A stretch of 64,000 nucleotides of DNA from Eremophila alpestris peregrina (GCA_009792885.1 WMCF01000055.1:1565831-1629830), one strand, 5' to 3'; positions 23,601 through 37,212 are shown, counted from the first letter of the stretch. The notes: generated from the sequence alone by a model not told the origin. Numbers and translations are program-made.

Positions 23601-26600
23601 TCTGTATTATACATTCTCATATGTATATTAGGATGTATTGAGGATCCTTGCTTTTGTGATATTTGTATGAAAAGAGGAGTGATTTATCCTGGAAACAAAG
23701 AGGATATGAAGTTCCTGGAACCTAACAGCAAAGCAGATTTTCTGCTTGGACAGTCAGCAGGATGTTTATTTAGGTCCTATGTCCTGGGACCCATGTACAC
23801 TTCAGTTTCTCTTGCTTGAGGTGCTGCAATTCTGGCTAGCTCGTTATTTGGTCTGCCTTCGTTGACGTGGGACAAAGCAATCCAGCTACCTTGAGGCCTG
23901 AGGGTTTTTCCCTGTCTCCCCTCTCTCATTTTTTCTGAATTCTCTCTGATTCCCAAGGGGGTCAGTGAAAAATTAGCTTTTTGCTGAAAAAATTAGATCG
24001 CTGGGGAGAAGAGATGGCTTTTTTTTTTTTTGGGAACAAAACTAATCTTTGAGAACTTTTACATTTCAGAAATACTTTTGCTTTGAAGTGTTTATGCTTC
24101 AGTGTGTTTAGGAATGGAATGATTCCAAGTATTTCAAACATGTCAAAATAAAAGGTTTTAAACACAAAGCATGTTTTCAGCCAAAATGACTTGCCAGATT
24201 TGGTGTTAATCAGCAGTCTTAGTTGCCTTAATTCTGATCTTTTCTGGGGCACAGTACATGTGGTTGTAAAGCTGCCCAAAAATGTATCCTGGTGCCTCTT
24301 GTACAGTCTCCTTCAAGGGTCCAGCCCAGGCCAGCAGAGTTTTGGCCTCCAAAGGCAGAAAAGCCAGGAGATGTGTGAATATTTCTAGATACATTTTTGG
24401 AAAATGTGAGCTTACTAGAGGGGAATAGGAGACTCCAACATAAGAAACATGTATGATGCAGGAATCAACATCTTTGGCAATATTATCTGAGAACAGAGAA
24501 CAGTCCTTCAAAGCAGGACTACTGAAGTTCAGCTGAGACAAGAGCAATGAAGTTGACATACAGACCCTCTTGGATTTTTGGGGCCTGGAATGTGAGTCAT
24601 GACTTGGCCCATTTCTGTTAATAATGATGAGAAGAGGTAGGTACAAAGCTTGCATCAGGTGACAAGTGGCATGCCAGGCCACCTGGTGGTAGCATCTCTT
24701 AAGAGCATTTCCCGGAGGAAAGATAGTGGTGTCAAAAGTTGAAGTGGTTTTTTTCTGCTCTTTGGAAGAAAAGCTTCAGGTAGTTCAGGTCAGAAAATGA
24801 TAAGTCGCTGTTGAACTTCAAATTAGACTGGAACAACTCTGAGTAAATTATGTATCTAAAACTGAGAGCTGCAGTAAACCCTTTGAATTTTATCTGAATC
24901 TTGGAATTCATTAATGGATAAAAGATTTCAGCACATCTGAGCATTATTTTATCTTATTTTTCTTTTAGGGAAATGAGAGAGGAGGAAGGAGAGGCTTCTG
25001 TCAGAGAACACTGGCCTTTGGTTGGCTGTTCAGAACAGATGTCATGTTAAAATGAATGTCAATTTTCTAATCAAGGCAAATGAGCCTCAGAACAGTGCAA
25101 GCTCAGTTATTTCCTTTCCCTCATTATTTATACAGATGTGCACTGTGATTCTCCAGTGCTTATGACAGAAGTACTGGTTTCCCCTGTAGTGCTGGCTTGT
25201 GTCCTTCTGCATGCTAATGCAATATTCCATTTCTAATATGAAGGTAATAGATTAGTGAATACATGAGGCCATCATTCCTCTGCTAATGTGAACCCAGCCA
25301 TGCAGAAACCCTGAGATTTATCATAAACAGGCTAGCTTCTGGGCATTCTTAATTTAAAATTCAATTAAAATATTTTTGAATTTAAGTGTCTACTTTATTT
25401 TCTGCCTTTCAGCTTTGATGCACTTCTTTTTCTTTTTCCAAAAAATTTAATGTTTATAGGTGATAGTGCTGTTTGCATTTGTCAGCTAATTTTTTTCATT
25501 GTCATTCTCTTTATGAATAGGAGGTATATTGTAGATGAAGCATTTGTCTTGATGAGGATTTCAAAGAGTGCCTTTCCCAGACAGGAACAGAGATTTCTGC
25601 ATTTAGCTTTTCCTCCTTTTTCTGGCATAGCCACACAGATTGTGGTGCAGACCAAAAACAGAACAAAAACTCAACATGCACTCTATCCCAATTCTATACC
25701 AATTTCCTTTTTTCTTAACACAGAGGGGTGGGTGATGTTGTGGAACTCATGTACTGCATGCTGGGCTCAATGAGAGTATAACAGGCTGCTGGAGGTGATT
25801 TTATTCCTTTTTTCAAAGTGAAAGAAGGGGACATTGCAAGGTCTTTTAGGAGATCAAGTAGGTTGATTTAGCGATGGGATCAAACCAAATCTGCACAGCT
25901 CTTTGCCTGCCACAGCGTGCACAAAATATTAATTCTCCCTCTCTGATCCTTAAGGCCTGGATGTGAAAAGTTGTGTCCCTGCCTTACCAGGCCTGGTGAG
26001 CTGGTACCAAAGTGTTCAGATGAGCAAGTACTACCTGGTGGTTTCCAGAGGGAGGAGAGTGGGAAAAGGGTAAATTCTGGAGGTGCCTAAGTGTGGGAAA
26101 TGGCCAGAGCACAGTGGGCACCCCACTGGTGGGGTTAGGATGAACTGATTTGGGTGTGCAAAACATGACTGGTGCTGGGTGATGCTGGCCCCAGTGATCT
26201 CCCTTCCTGCTTCTTCCCATGGCTGAGGATCTGGATTATTCCCAGTGGTCAGGGAAGGTTGTCCTTGCACAGGAGCTGCATCTGCAATATTTGTTAATTG
26301 TTCCCATCCCGTGTGGTTCAGAGATGCCATGTCACAAGCACAAAACGTGTTTGGGAGATCTTGGCAGAACAGGAAGGCAGAATAATGTCTATAGGATGGA
26401 AGAATATTGAGTTGCTGCTGACATTTGGCATTAGGCTGGGGGTGTCAAGTGGAGAACAGGCCTTCATTTTGACTCTGAAATTAGGCACTGCAGTTACAAG
26501 TAGAGTCAACTAAGGTATAGCACTCCTTCCAAGTTGCTTTTTACAGGTTTTAGACTTTGCAATTTAATGGTTATTTTTTTCTTCAAGGATTGCTTGTGTT

Positions 26601-28815
26601 GAGAAAAAGAAATAATGGTTTTAAAGTGTAAATCTTAGGACAATGTACGATAGCTTGGGGATCTGAGAAATAAGACATGAGTCAATAATATTTTTCTGTT
26701 CCTTTATATGTTATAAGCAGGCTCACATCACTCTTATAATATCCTCATACACTTGTATTTTAAAGATTACTTTTTATTTGTCTCTTTCTATTATTGACAA
26801 TGCTTTGATATCTACGTGTCAAAGAATAGCAGAAAAAAGCCCACAGTGCAACTGGGGGCAAGTGTGGAACATTTTAGCTCCAAAAGCAAATTTTTTTTCA
26901 TTAAGATATAAATGAATGTGGATTATATTTGAAGCTAGTTCTCTTTTATTCAGAATCTATGTGAGAAACCACAGCTATGGTTGTGTTTTACAGAATAATA
27001 TTATAGAACAGTTTCTCTTTGCCTCTGTAGACACCAGTGATCGTAGTGAATCATATTAAATTGATCCTGCCCCTTTTGACATTCATGGGAACATTTCCAC
27101 TGGTTACAGTGAAGGCAAAATCAGTTTAATATGTTTTATACAGGGTGACAGAGTTAAAACCCAGGTGAATCTGTTTCCTGCCAACACTATATGATTTTAT
27201 TTTTAGTTATGTATGTTTCCCTACTGTGTAATGGGATGTTAATCCAGACTTCCAGATGCTAGGAGGAGTGTGAGAAGAAAGAAGAGGTGTTTGTTCTTAC
27301 CTTTCCTTTCTTTAAGATGTGTCCTGTCCCACAGACAACTTGATGAGGAAGTTTTCCTTCCTATATGCACATTTATTACAGATGAGCAGAAATCAAATCA
27401 TAAAAGCCCAATCCAGGTGAATTGTTGCTGTATGCTTTTTTCAAGGGGTTAAGATAGAATGGCATTGCCATCTATTACCAAAAGATTACCAACTATTTGA
27501 AATATTTTATTTTCTTGTATCTATTGGTTCCTTCAATAAGTTTGTTTAAAAGTGTGGATTTTAAGTGGTAGACCTCTAGCTAGGGACTTAATTTTTGATA
27601 ATGCCAAACTACTTATAAAACAAAATTTGAATACTAAATGCTATAGTTTTGATGTGTTGTAGTAATAATAAGATCAATTATTAGAATTTCAGTTTCAGTA
27701 CTAGAGATTTTCAGAATGATTTGTTGTGCTGTTTTTCTTGCAGGTTCCCATAGCACTGCACTGCCAAAGCCAGTTCAGTCATAACTACTATTTTTTTTTC
27801 TTTTTTTTCCAGTCTTTCACAGCTGTCACTGAGTATGGCCATGCTGTCTTTCTGATTCAAAGAACACTGTAAATAACTGTAGCTAAGCAACTCTGTGGCT
27901 TTGTCAACTTTATCAGTTGCCTCTATTTCTCATGATTTAAAATAGACACTTTTTCGGTCTGTCCAATGTTATATAAAGTATCTTTTCCCAAATTTTTTAA
28001 TGTGAGATTATTGAGACAATTGGTTTTACAGCTTTGGCCCTACCACTTGAAAATTAGGAAATTTAAAATTGTACTTGGTAGAGAAGAGGGGGGAGAGAAT
28101 CTAAACATTGTTCCTTCTCTTTCCTAAGGAAAATAGAGCAATTGATAAGTGTTCTTAGCTTTTCATAACTCCTCAAATTTGCAGAAATTATGCAGTGGAA
28201 AATTTATTTTGATTTTTTTTCTCTTGGATTCATGAATAGCTTCTTCAGTATTGAAAGGAGTTAAAAAACCTAAACTGAAAGGTGAACATGCAGAAAATCA
28301 ATCTGCATGTTAGTGAAAACAGAAGTCTTCTTTCTGATGCTTTCTGTATCCTGAGAAAGTAGAAATATTATAAAGATGGTGTAGCTGTTTCTAGATCTTG
28401 CCTGTTTTTGGAACCAGTTCAAGATGAAAACTTCCTTTTGAATCAACGTAAGTGAAGCCTCCTTAATTCCATGCTAAAAAACCAGATTTGAGTGACCTGT
28501 GGAAAAGAGTAGTCTAAAAATATTTTGTTTTGTTCCATGGCAAAACTCTGACCCACTCAGTTGAGCAACATGTTGCAGCTCACACCATCGGTTACCAAGG
28601 AAAATGACCCAAACCTTTGGGGCTTTTTGCTGCAGCTGCTGCCACAGACTGCTGCAGCTCCTCAAAGAAAAAAAAAAAACACAACAAAAAAACCACCACC
28701 CAAACAAACAGGAGATAGAAAGCTACCAGTCCTGAGGCTCATGAACACAGGCTTGACCCATGGATGGTTAATGCACGTCTCTCTGTGGAAGAATGAGCTT
28801 TGTTGTGAGTGTGAG
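20647..28815. other. Non-coding, no gene supported
   Basis: About 8 kb of apparently unique sequence. The longest open frame, 24206-24682 on the minus strand (158 codons), resembles no family and has opposing frames over it. A slightly GC-richer zone at 25980-26250 holds overlapping antisense frames but no recognised motif. Purine/T runs occur near 24018 and 27790-27810. Confidence 0.6.
28667..28712. repeat. A/C-rich low-complexity tract
   Basis: An A-run followed by CACAACAAAAAAACCACC and AAACAAACAGG. It lies directly after a CTGCAG-rich inverted motif near 28630-28660. No associated retrocopy was recognised. Confidence 0.6.
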
Positions 28816-29065
28816 TGCTCCATTTCCTAAGAGGGTAGAATATGATCTTAATCCTTCTTGTGTAAACTCCTCCCCTTCAACTGCCTATAAAACCCCCTAC
28901 CCTGTCCCTGCCTCCCCTCTTCATCCTCATCTCCCTCCCTGGCCCGGGGAAAAATAAATGGATTATCCAGCATAACAAATAGAGACCTGTCTGGTGTGTT
29001 CCCCTGCGGGTAACTTGTAACCTCCCTGGAAACGATGGACAGTGAAGCAGCCACGCCCTGTTACA
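28816..29065 (+). mobile_element. Possible short solo LTR
   Basis: The segment has a TATA-like CTATAAAACCCCC near 28885, an AATAAA at 28953-28958 about 70 bases later, and an end at CTGTTACA. With the proposed limits it begins TGCTCC and ends ACA, flanked by TGTGAG (28810-28815) and TGAGAG (29066-29071), a 6-bp direct repeat with one mismatch. No primer-binding site or retroviral coding sequence follows. The boundaries and the LTR identity are inferred; a unique promoter-like sequence is the alternative. Confidence 0.4.
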
Positions 29066-30500
29066 TGAGAGCTGCAGGGGCAAGCAGCTGTCACTGGGAT
29101 GTGGGAGGAGTGGGTTATTGTTGGTCAGGTTTGGGACATGCCATTGGAATGTGCTTGCTAAGGTTCTCCCAAAAAGCAGCAGGGTTTCAGCGTTCTTCCC
29201 CAGAGTAGCCATGCTGATTTGAAGTCTCAACAGTGTATTTCTGCATTCTTATAGGAGGAATTTTAACTTGCAGCCTCTTGGTTTACTTTCAATCTGTAAA
29301 ACACTCTAGGGATTTTGAGAATCAAAATAAACTTCCCTGCAGTGCTTGCAAGCCTGAGGTCTTGTATCTTGTCTCTCAGATGGAGATGTGAATTGAGTCT
29401 TGACTTGAAATGTTAACATCGCAACTGAGAGAGCTGCTGTATCACTCAGCCTGACTCCAGAGGGAAAAGACCAATCACTTTAGAGTTAAGATGCTTGAGT
29501 TAGAAAAAGCACACAGGCTATGACTGACATTCAGATATAATTTTTTTGTGCCTTTGGCTGATACTTGAGAAATTCCCTGGGCTTAGAAAAGTAAGGGTCC
29601 CTGAAGAACATGTCTCAAGGCTGCTGCTCCCCCATAATCTATGGGTAGGATAATGCATTTTCATACTCTGGAGAATAAGATGCTATATTTAAACTTTTAA
29701 AAGCATGAACTGATTTCTATGATATTCCTTTTAGCTAAATGAGAATGTAGAATGTCTTTGGTGAGGTTCAGTGGAAAGAGTGGACTAAACACTTAATAGT
29801 TTCACAAAAAATAAGACCTGCAGTCCCCTAATCTCCACAGGCAGCCAATTGAATCTGTCATGCCAGATCCTAATCTGCTAGGGCATTGGGAATCCTGCAT
29901 GAATACAACTGGGCATCCCCCTGTACAGTCTGGAGAGTCTGGGTTTATTATTAAGCTATGTGCAGTAAAACATGTCAGAATGAATTCCTTTTCAGGAGAT
30001 GATTTATAGGCACTAAGTCTGGGTTTTGCAGCAGTTCCATGAAATACAGTTTTTCGACTATATCTTAAAAAGTTAATGCAGTTAAGATTTCACTCAGTCA
30101 GTTTATGGGGCCTCTGAAAATAAATTTAGTTTCAATAGAATGACATCTCTCATAAAAGCCAAATCCGTCTTTCTTGAAATTCAGTTTTTGAAATGAGAGC
30201 TGACAATGGCCTGTACTGACAAAAGTATCTTTGCTGGTTCAATCTCAGGACAGTCACTGTGTGACTTATCCTGCTTTTAAGCTACAGAATACAAAAGGTC
30301 ACAGAACAGCATTTCTCTCCCACACCAGAGCTCACATTAGGTCTCATTAAGAAATTCTCTTTGTACTCACATCTTGGTTCTGGCAAGGTGAGCTGTGACC
30401 TGTGTAACGAACCTGGGCAGGGCCTACAAGGAGGAGATGTAGAGTGGAGGGTAAATGACAGATATCAGCATATAAACCTGTAGATGGCCGTGCCAGGGTC
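29066..30500. other. Non-coding, no feature recognised
   Basis: Apparently unique sequence. A 117-codon minus-strand frame at 28877-29230 spans the putative LTR edge and is not credible as a gene. Confidence 0.55.
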
Positions 30501-31000
30501 TGTTGGTCTGACCCAAGGTGCCCAACCTCCCCAGAGAGAGAGAGAGGCCTCACAAGAGACAAGTGCTCCAGGGTCTGGGCAGTCCTCTGCTGCTGGGTCA
30601 CCTCTGCAAGGCACAGCCAGTGGCCACAAGTGGTTCAGCTCTTCAGCAGGGATTTCAGCTCGGCCTTGCAGGGTTCTCCCAGGCTGACTCAGGGACAGAG
30701 AGACAAGAGAGTCGTGTGGTGATTCCACAGGGACAGCTTTATTGTCCAGTGTCCCACCTGGGCGCCAGGGGTGACGGCTCCCTGCCTCAATTGGGCTGAG
30801 GCTGGGGTATTTATGGGGGAAAGCGAGGGTGGTACCAGAGGGGAAAAACCAATGGGTTAGAAAGAATCTACATGGGTGCATCAGAGCAGCCTGGGTACTC
30901 ACTGTGACAAGGGAAAACAGCCTCATCTAAGAGTTATCTCTCCTGGGGAAGGGTGATACAGGCTAATTGAATTCCATTCCAGGGACATCCCTCCAAAGCA
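30501..31000 (-). mobile_element. Solo LTR of an endogenous retrovirus (probably ERVK-like), minus strand
   Basis: Distinctly GC- and CpG-richer than its surroundings. Read on the minus strand it has a TATA-like CATAAATACC (plus-strand about 30806-30815), then an AATAAA (plus-strand 30738-30743) about 65 bases on, and an end in AGACCAACA, much like the CACAACA end of the nested LTR at 745. Proposed limits give TG...CA ends and possible flanking repeats AGGGTC (30495-30500) and GGGGCC (31001-31006), which differ by two transitions, so the right boundary is weak. A 153-codon frame at 30465-30926 is just antisense reading through this LTR. No proviral interior is present. Confidence 0.65.
30738..30743 (-). 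terminator. Polyadenylation signal of the 30.5-31.0 kb LTR
   Basis: TTTATT on the plus strand (AATAAA on the minus strand, context ACAATAAAGC), downstream of a TATA-like box on the same strand. Confidence 0.5.
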
Positions 31001-34000
31001 GGGGCCTGGCAGGCCCATCTGCCTCCAAGAAACCCAGTAGAATCACACAAATGAGTATTATTTGTCTAAATGAAATGTCTTTATCTGGTAATTCTATAGC
31101 TGGAGAGTGTTTTGTGTTTCAGTTGTATTGGCCAGCATAGAGCAGATAGCCTATGCAGATATCAAATGAAAATCAGAAATTTTACTTGCATTTGTTTGGT
31201 CAACTTGAACCTACCTCTTAAATGAACGTTTGATATTTTCCGCTGTGTTTCTTCTAAGAATTTTTTTCCCCTAATTGGAAATAGTCCTAGCTACAGATGT
31301 TAGTGATCACATTAAAGATCACATTTTAGCTATCTTAGATATTGTAGTTTCTGAATAATCTCTTCTTCCATAGCCCAGTTTTTCCAGTGTGTTATTCCAA
31401 TAATTTGAGCTTCAAAAGCTTGAAATTGCCATACTTCTGGTTTGCCAGAAAAAGATGGTATCCAAGTTGAAATTAGAGTCTCTGTGTGATTCTCAAGCAC
31501 TTCAGTAGTAATTCCAGAAGAATCCCTTCTGACTTTCTATAAAGAATGGGTTTTTGGTAAGTTTACATTAGATTCCACAAAGTGTACCACTGCTAAAAAC
31601 TGTATTTGGTTTGTGTCATAATTTGGTTTCTAGACTGGCATTTAAAAATTTAATTTCAAAATTATGTGTCTGTAGAACACTGAATAAAAGCAAAAGCAAG
31701 AAAAGTTTGTTTTTTCACATTCGTTTTAGCATTCATGGAAATATGAACTAGAGGATCTTTTATTATTCCTGATATTAAATGTTTTTCACTGCCAATGCTC
31801 TGTCAAAACACAGAGATTCTCTTTTGGGCCTTTCCTTACTGATCCTGCTGAGAAACTGTGCGTCAGAGACAAACATGCACTTGTGTATCTCATAAGCAGG
31901 AGAAAAATATTTGTAGGTTTTAGCGCTTCTAATGCTGTTAAAGCACTTCACAGTGCCTTCCTGTTGGTATCATCATCAAAGGACCAGGACAGCTTTTGAG
32001 CAGCTATTGGTATGATGTGATAGGACCTTTCACCCCTGACACAGCAGAGGTTTGTCTGCTTCCCCTATGGCTAGGTCAGGTTGGAGTAAGCTTGCCTTGT
32101 GATGAATTATCTCAGCTGAAAGCATCCTTAGCCAGCAATAAACATCCTGCCTTGAATGCACGGGAAAGGATAAGCTAAAATTCCTGACTGACAGGCACAG
32201 CACTTTTACAAACCAGAAAAGACCATTGTAATTTTCACAAAATCAGAAATCTCTTACACATTCTCTGAGTATATGAGGAGTTCTCCTGAAAAGCTGAGAT
32301 CTCAGCCCTCAAGTAACTTTATTGGGAATTGAGAGAAAGGAGGCTCTTTGCACACCACTATCATTCGTTGGAAAGTGACACTGGCTCTAATTTATACTCT
32401 TTGCTGGTTGTGATGCAGGAACCTTTATCATGCACTGTCTTATGATCCCACCAGTGGTGTTTCTTTTGTGTATCTTATGTAAGGAGAAGCCTGTTAAAGC
32501 CTTACAGCTGTTTTTCCTTGTGTCTATTCTGTAAATAATTCATGTTGTAATAGACCTGATCAGTTATTATTATGAACTTGTGAGTGAGAGTGGATTTTGG
32601 AGTCCTGGCCCCCTCAATAAAACTGCTGTCTGCTGCAGAAAACTGGGCAAAGGCAGGGGCCATCTGAGCTCTGCCTCCTCCATTTGTAACATATGAGGAC
32701 TTGAAATAATTCAATGACTATGTTGAACTAACCCAAAATTGCATTGGAATGATTCAAAATAATATTTCTTAGTGTATTTCTTTTTATATGTATTGAGCTC
32801 TCACAAAAGATTATTACTGTGCAAGCATGTAAAAGCATTTGTAAGATGAACACTCTTGGTTCTTATCTGACTAAAGCAAAAATGTTTTAGAAGGCTTCTG
32901 TTGTGCTGTCACAATGTTGTGATAAATATTAGCATTGCTTATAAGTTTTGACTTTCGTACATTTAAGAAGAGCATTCAGATTTAGGAAGAAAATGCATAA
33001 TTCCATGCCCAAATTCCATAGACTGCAGCAAATTTCTGTATTTTTGGTTGTTTCTGCACATTCATGATTTTTACATAGATCATAAAAAGTTTTTATTTAC
33101 CCTTCACTAATTTGTGCCAGTTGGAAATCAAGCATAAAGTGCATTGCAACTGGAGTGTGCACAGCCTAAGAATAGCAGTATGGAGAGCAATTGCTTTTGT
33201 GTAGCATCCTTTGTTTGCTGAGCATTACCTTACAGTGACATATTCAGTGTGCTCTTTGCTTGGTATTTGAAGCAGAGAACTAGGTGCTCCCTGGAAGTGG
33301 ATTTTCTTTTCTGACTGCCAATTTTTACTAATTCATTTGATAAGGACAGCAGCTGTATCTGCCTCTTAATTCCTTAATCTTAGAGTAAGAATTAGAAATG
33401 GATTAGACAGAGATAAATATATCTTATTTTCTCCTGAGAAAAAGCCCTTTAAAAACATTGCATTCTTGTAGCAGGACTGGCCAGCACAGTGATGAAAGCA
33501 ATTTTCCATTGCTGGAGAGAATTGTCTGTGGTGACTGAATGGAAAGGATAAATGTTAGCTGATATTAAAAATGGGGAATGAAATTTTGACTATAGGCAGT
33601 GAAAACGGTTTTGTGGGCTGATCTAAGGGTGCCTATAGGTTCTGTCTGGTGTGGATGAACTTACTACAGATGTCAACCAAAGAGCAGGAAAATAGAAAGC
33701 ATTTCTTTGGGAAGCAATGCATTTTTAGTGCTCCTGTTGGTGAGGCTTTATCATCTTTCATGATATGATACTTCCTGTTCCACTATTATATCTCAAGTGT
33801 GGAATGAAATATATTTTTAATTAAATGAATTATTTGGGAATACATACACTATGATTATCCAAGAATTTCCAAATTTTGTAAAGATTTTTTTTTTCCTCTA
33901 TTAAACAAGTCATCACTGAATTAATAACAAATTAATTTCTGGAATCTTTGTTTTACTTAAAGTGAATTTACTGTGAAGGCAAATCCCTATAAGTGATCAC

Positions 34001-34933
34001 AATTGAGGCGCTTTCTTTAGATACACTTGATTTAACCATCTGTAACCATCTATTTATTTATACATCTAATCTGGATGACAACTTACTAGGGCTCTTTGCC
34101 TTCGATGGCCTTTGCTGAGATAACCAGGAAGGCTCTTGGAAAGTGGTTTGACTGTTTCACCAATAGGGATGCTGTTCCCTAGAGACTAGCCAGAGATTGC
34201 TATTGCTCACAAGTGAAATTAGCAAATTAAGGTTTATTGCTGGATGAAGGATAAACTTAAGTGAAAGATTCAACAGGTTTTGGTGGTTTAAAGGAGGCCA
34301 TATTTTTGCTATTTGAAAAGAGATTATACTCTTAAAGGCACTGTACAGCCAATCTGTTTTATTATCCTTACCAGCAAACACAACATTTACTCACTCACAA
34401 AATTGCTAACAATGTAGCATGCATGGAGTTGAGGACAGAGATAAAGCAGAGCTTTGTGTTTTTCTGGGTTGACCTTTCTGCCTTGTTTAAAGACCGTTTT
34501 GAAAGAGCTCTGAGGGGGATCCTAACACGTTTCACTGAAAGAGTGAAAGCTTTGATGTGAGTTCTGAAAGGGGAGAACTGGACAGCTGATTTCTTTGTGA
34601 GTTTGTCTTGGAATAAAATAAAGATTATATTGATCATGACTCTATCAAGTTTTTAAGGATGCTAGTTTCCTTTTTTTTTTTTTTTTAATTGAATTGATTT
34701 GCAGAAATTGAATTTTTGCAGAAGCACTCTCAACAATGTGCATGGTGCAACACAAGAGCTTCCTGCAGCTTTAAACTCAATTTCCTGTTAACTGGGTGGG
34801 GAGATTGTTTGTGTTCCACCAACGAAGTGCTAAGTCTTTAAGGAAGTCTTAGTGTAATCTCACATTACATCCATGTGCAAGATTTGTGTACTAACATTTA
34901 AATTTAGCAAGCTCCATATTCCTTCTATCTTTC

Positions 34934-34968
34934 CTTTTTTTGTTTTTGTTGTTGTTGCTGTTGTTGTG
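34934..34968. repeat. (GTT)n-like simple repeat
   Basis: A T-run passes into GTTGTTGTTGCTGTTGTTGT, a degenerate trinucleotide repeat. Confidence 0.75.
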
Positions 34969-36351
34969 GAGCCAGAGTGGAGAACTCTGAGAAGCTTCTC
35001 TTTATGGAGAAGCTGGTCATCTGCTCCTCCATGCACACAGTGATGTTTGTGCCTGCCTTTGGCTCTCAGAGGGGAGAGGGGTGCTGGTGCTCCTTACCAC
35101 CTCAGTTTCAGGTGATTTTATTGAAAGTTTTGTAACAAACTCTTGTAGAGCTTGGATCTGTTGAGGCAAGACCATTATCTTGTGTGTGCATGTGTATTCC
35201 TAAGAATTTCTTTGTTCTGTTTGATTGTTACTTAATCATATTTACCTTTTGCTTTTTAAATGAGGTATATCAGTGTTCTATATCTTTGAAGCAAATTGAT
35301 GTATTCTTTTTGTTCCTAATTTTTAACAAAACACTTGGAAAGGTGCAGTGTACTCTCCCCCTCATTCCTGGGTTCAGTGAATCCAGCTCTTTCTAGGCTG
35401 ATTATTCCCATGAAAAGTGATAAAGCTGCTCATCTCACTCATGTGGAAGGACAACTTTGCAGAAATCAGTTGCAATATTAATGAAGCAAAATACCCTCCA
35501 GCATGAGGAAGGCTGGTGGGAGAAGGTGAAGTGCAGTTTAAAGCTTTAGCTGGGTCTTACAATAATTAGATTGTTTGTTCTACACAGCCTAAATGGCTGA
35601 ATGCAGAGGTATCCGTGATTGAAAAATGATGGCATGTGGTGTTGTGAATGCTGGCAAGCTCAGAGGACCCATTTGACATGGTGTGCTTATTCTAGAAAGC
35701 AGCAATGAAGCAGTTAAGATAGATGGGAATCATGCAGCTAGAAATCCAGCATGTATTTTGAAAACTCATCCAAGGTACTTGGAGCCCATTTTTATAGCTG
35801 TCTCTCAGGATTTGTGCGCAGTTTCTGGAAAACACACTGTGTGCTGCTGATAGAAATAGGTCTCCTTTTTCTGCCATCCAAATGCCAAACAAAGAGGAAT
35901 GGAAACCAAAGGGAAGCAGAGTGCTTTTGTAAAAGCTGTCACTAGCAGGGTTTTTGGGGTTAGCTTCAGTCAGGCTGCGTCATTCTCTGGATGCCCATGT
36001 ATAAAATAAATTTCTGCCCAAACAACAGAGCTGACTTGCTCCTTTTTTTTTTACCAGGAGTTTAATTTGAAGGAGGTAGGCGTTACTTTGGTAATTAAAA
36101 TTATGAAGAGGTCATGGACTTTCTCTGCTGAGAAAAACAGTGAGTCCGGTTTTACTGCAACAGAGCATCTTGAGTTTCTGATTGGTAAAACAGGTGCTGT
36201 ACATTCTGAAATTATTTCTTTGTGAATATTTGCGCAGCAACCAAGAGTTACTTCACTGCAAAAAAGATGTAGGTGTATTTGCAACAAATTATTGGCTTCT
36301 AAAAATGATATTTTTAAAATTATTTAATTCAAACAATCCTAAACTCTTCAG

Positions 36352-36416
36352 GGTTTTTTTTGTGTGTGTGGTTTTTTTGGGTTTTTTTTGGCAGGGGTTT
36401 TTTGTTTGTTTGTTTG
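36352..36416. repeat. T/G low-complexity tract ending in (GTTT)n
   Basis: Runs of T broken by GTGTGTGTGG, GGG and GGCAGGGG, ending in three or four GTTT units. It creates artificial open frames on both strands. Confidence 0.75.
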
Positions 36417-37160
36417 AAATAGACTAAGTCTTACTTCTTTGAATATTGTCTTTGGAAGTTTATTAAAGACTCCAGGTGTTAGCCTCAGATCTAAGATAGA
36501 AAGTTCAGTTTCTGCTCCATGATGATGGATTTCCTTTACTTGAGGGTTTGTCCTCATGCCAGCCATCAGTATTAGCACATGAGGGATTTCCTTCTGTGTT
36601 CTTCTAGAATAGTCATAGTCGTTATTTGCAGGATATATCAAAGAACAATACTTTGTTGTGCTCCATGACCTGTAAGTAACTAATTGTAACATAAGGTGGT
36701 CCCAGAGCTCATCTGGCAGCTGCCTGCAGTTACAAGCAGATCATTGAACATGCACTTGTGAGGTGGGGTTTTTTTGGTGTTCATATGGGCTTACTGGATA
36801 TACTGTTTCATGTTTATCATAGTAAACATAGTCATGTTTCATAGTTTTTTAGTAATCAAAACTGCACTCAAAAATACTGCAGGGTCTAGTAATTCTAAGA
36901 TTAATGAATTACACTTGGGTGCCTTTTAAACCTGTATAGCTCTTCTATAATTAAATCATATAGTGCTCTCATAGCTGTGGTTGTCTGAAGTGAGGAAAGA
37001 CTTGTAGAAAGAAGTTTGGTTTTTCATTAGTTGGAAAAATCAGAGAAGCTTTCAAACACTTATGTCAGATACCTTTTTTTTTGTTTGTTTTGCTTCTGTT
37101 TGAGCAAAAAAGTCAAAGTAATCAATTCATCTAAAAAGAGCATTGCAATAATGTCTTGAA

Positions 37161-37212
37161 GGTTAGTAGAAATCTGATTGTGTGGAGGTGAGTAGAAATC
37201 TAATTGTGTGGG
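37161..37212. repeat. Imperfect tandem duplication, 26-bp unit
   Basis: Two adjacent 26-bp copies, each built around AGTAGAAATCTRATTGTGTGG, with a few differences between them. A small local duplication, not a known family. Confidence 0.75.

Noticed and set aside
24206..24682. 158-codon minus-strand open frame
   Set aside because: No recognisable domain, no splice or promoter context, and a plus-strand frame overlaps it. Treated as random.
28667..28712. A-rich tract as the tail of a processed pseudogene
   Set aside because: No coding remnant was recognised upstream, the tract is interrupted by C, and no target duplication was found.
30465..30926. 153-codon minus-strand open frame in GC-rich sequence
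   Set aside because: It coincides with the LTR at 30501-31000, where GC richness reduces stop codons; it includes the TATA and AATAAA region of that LTR.
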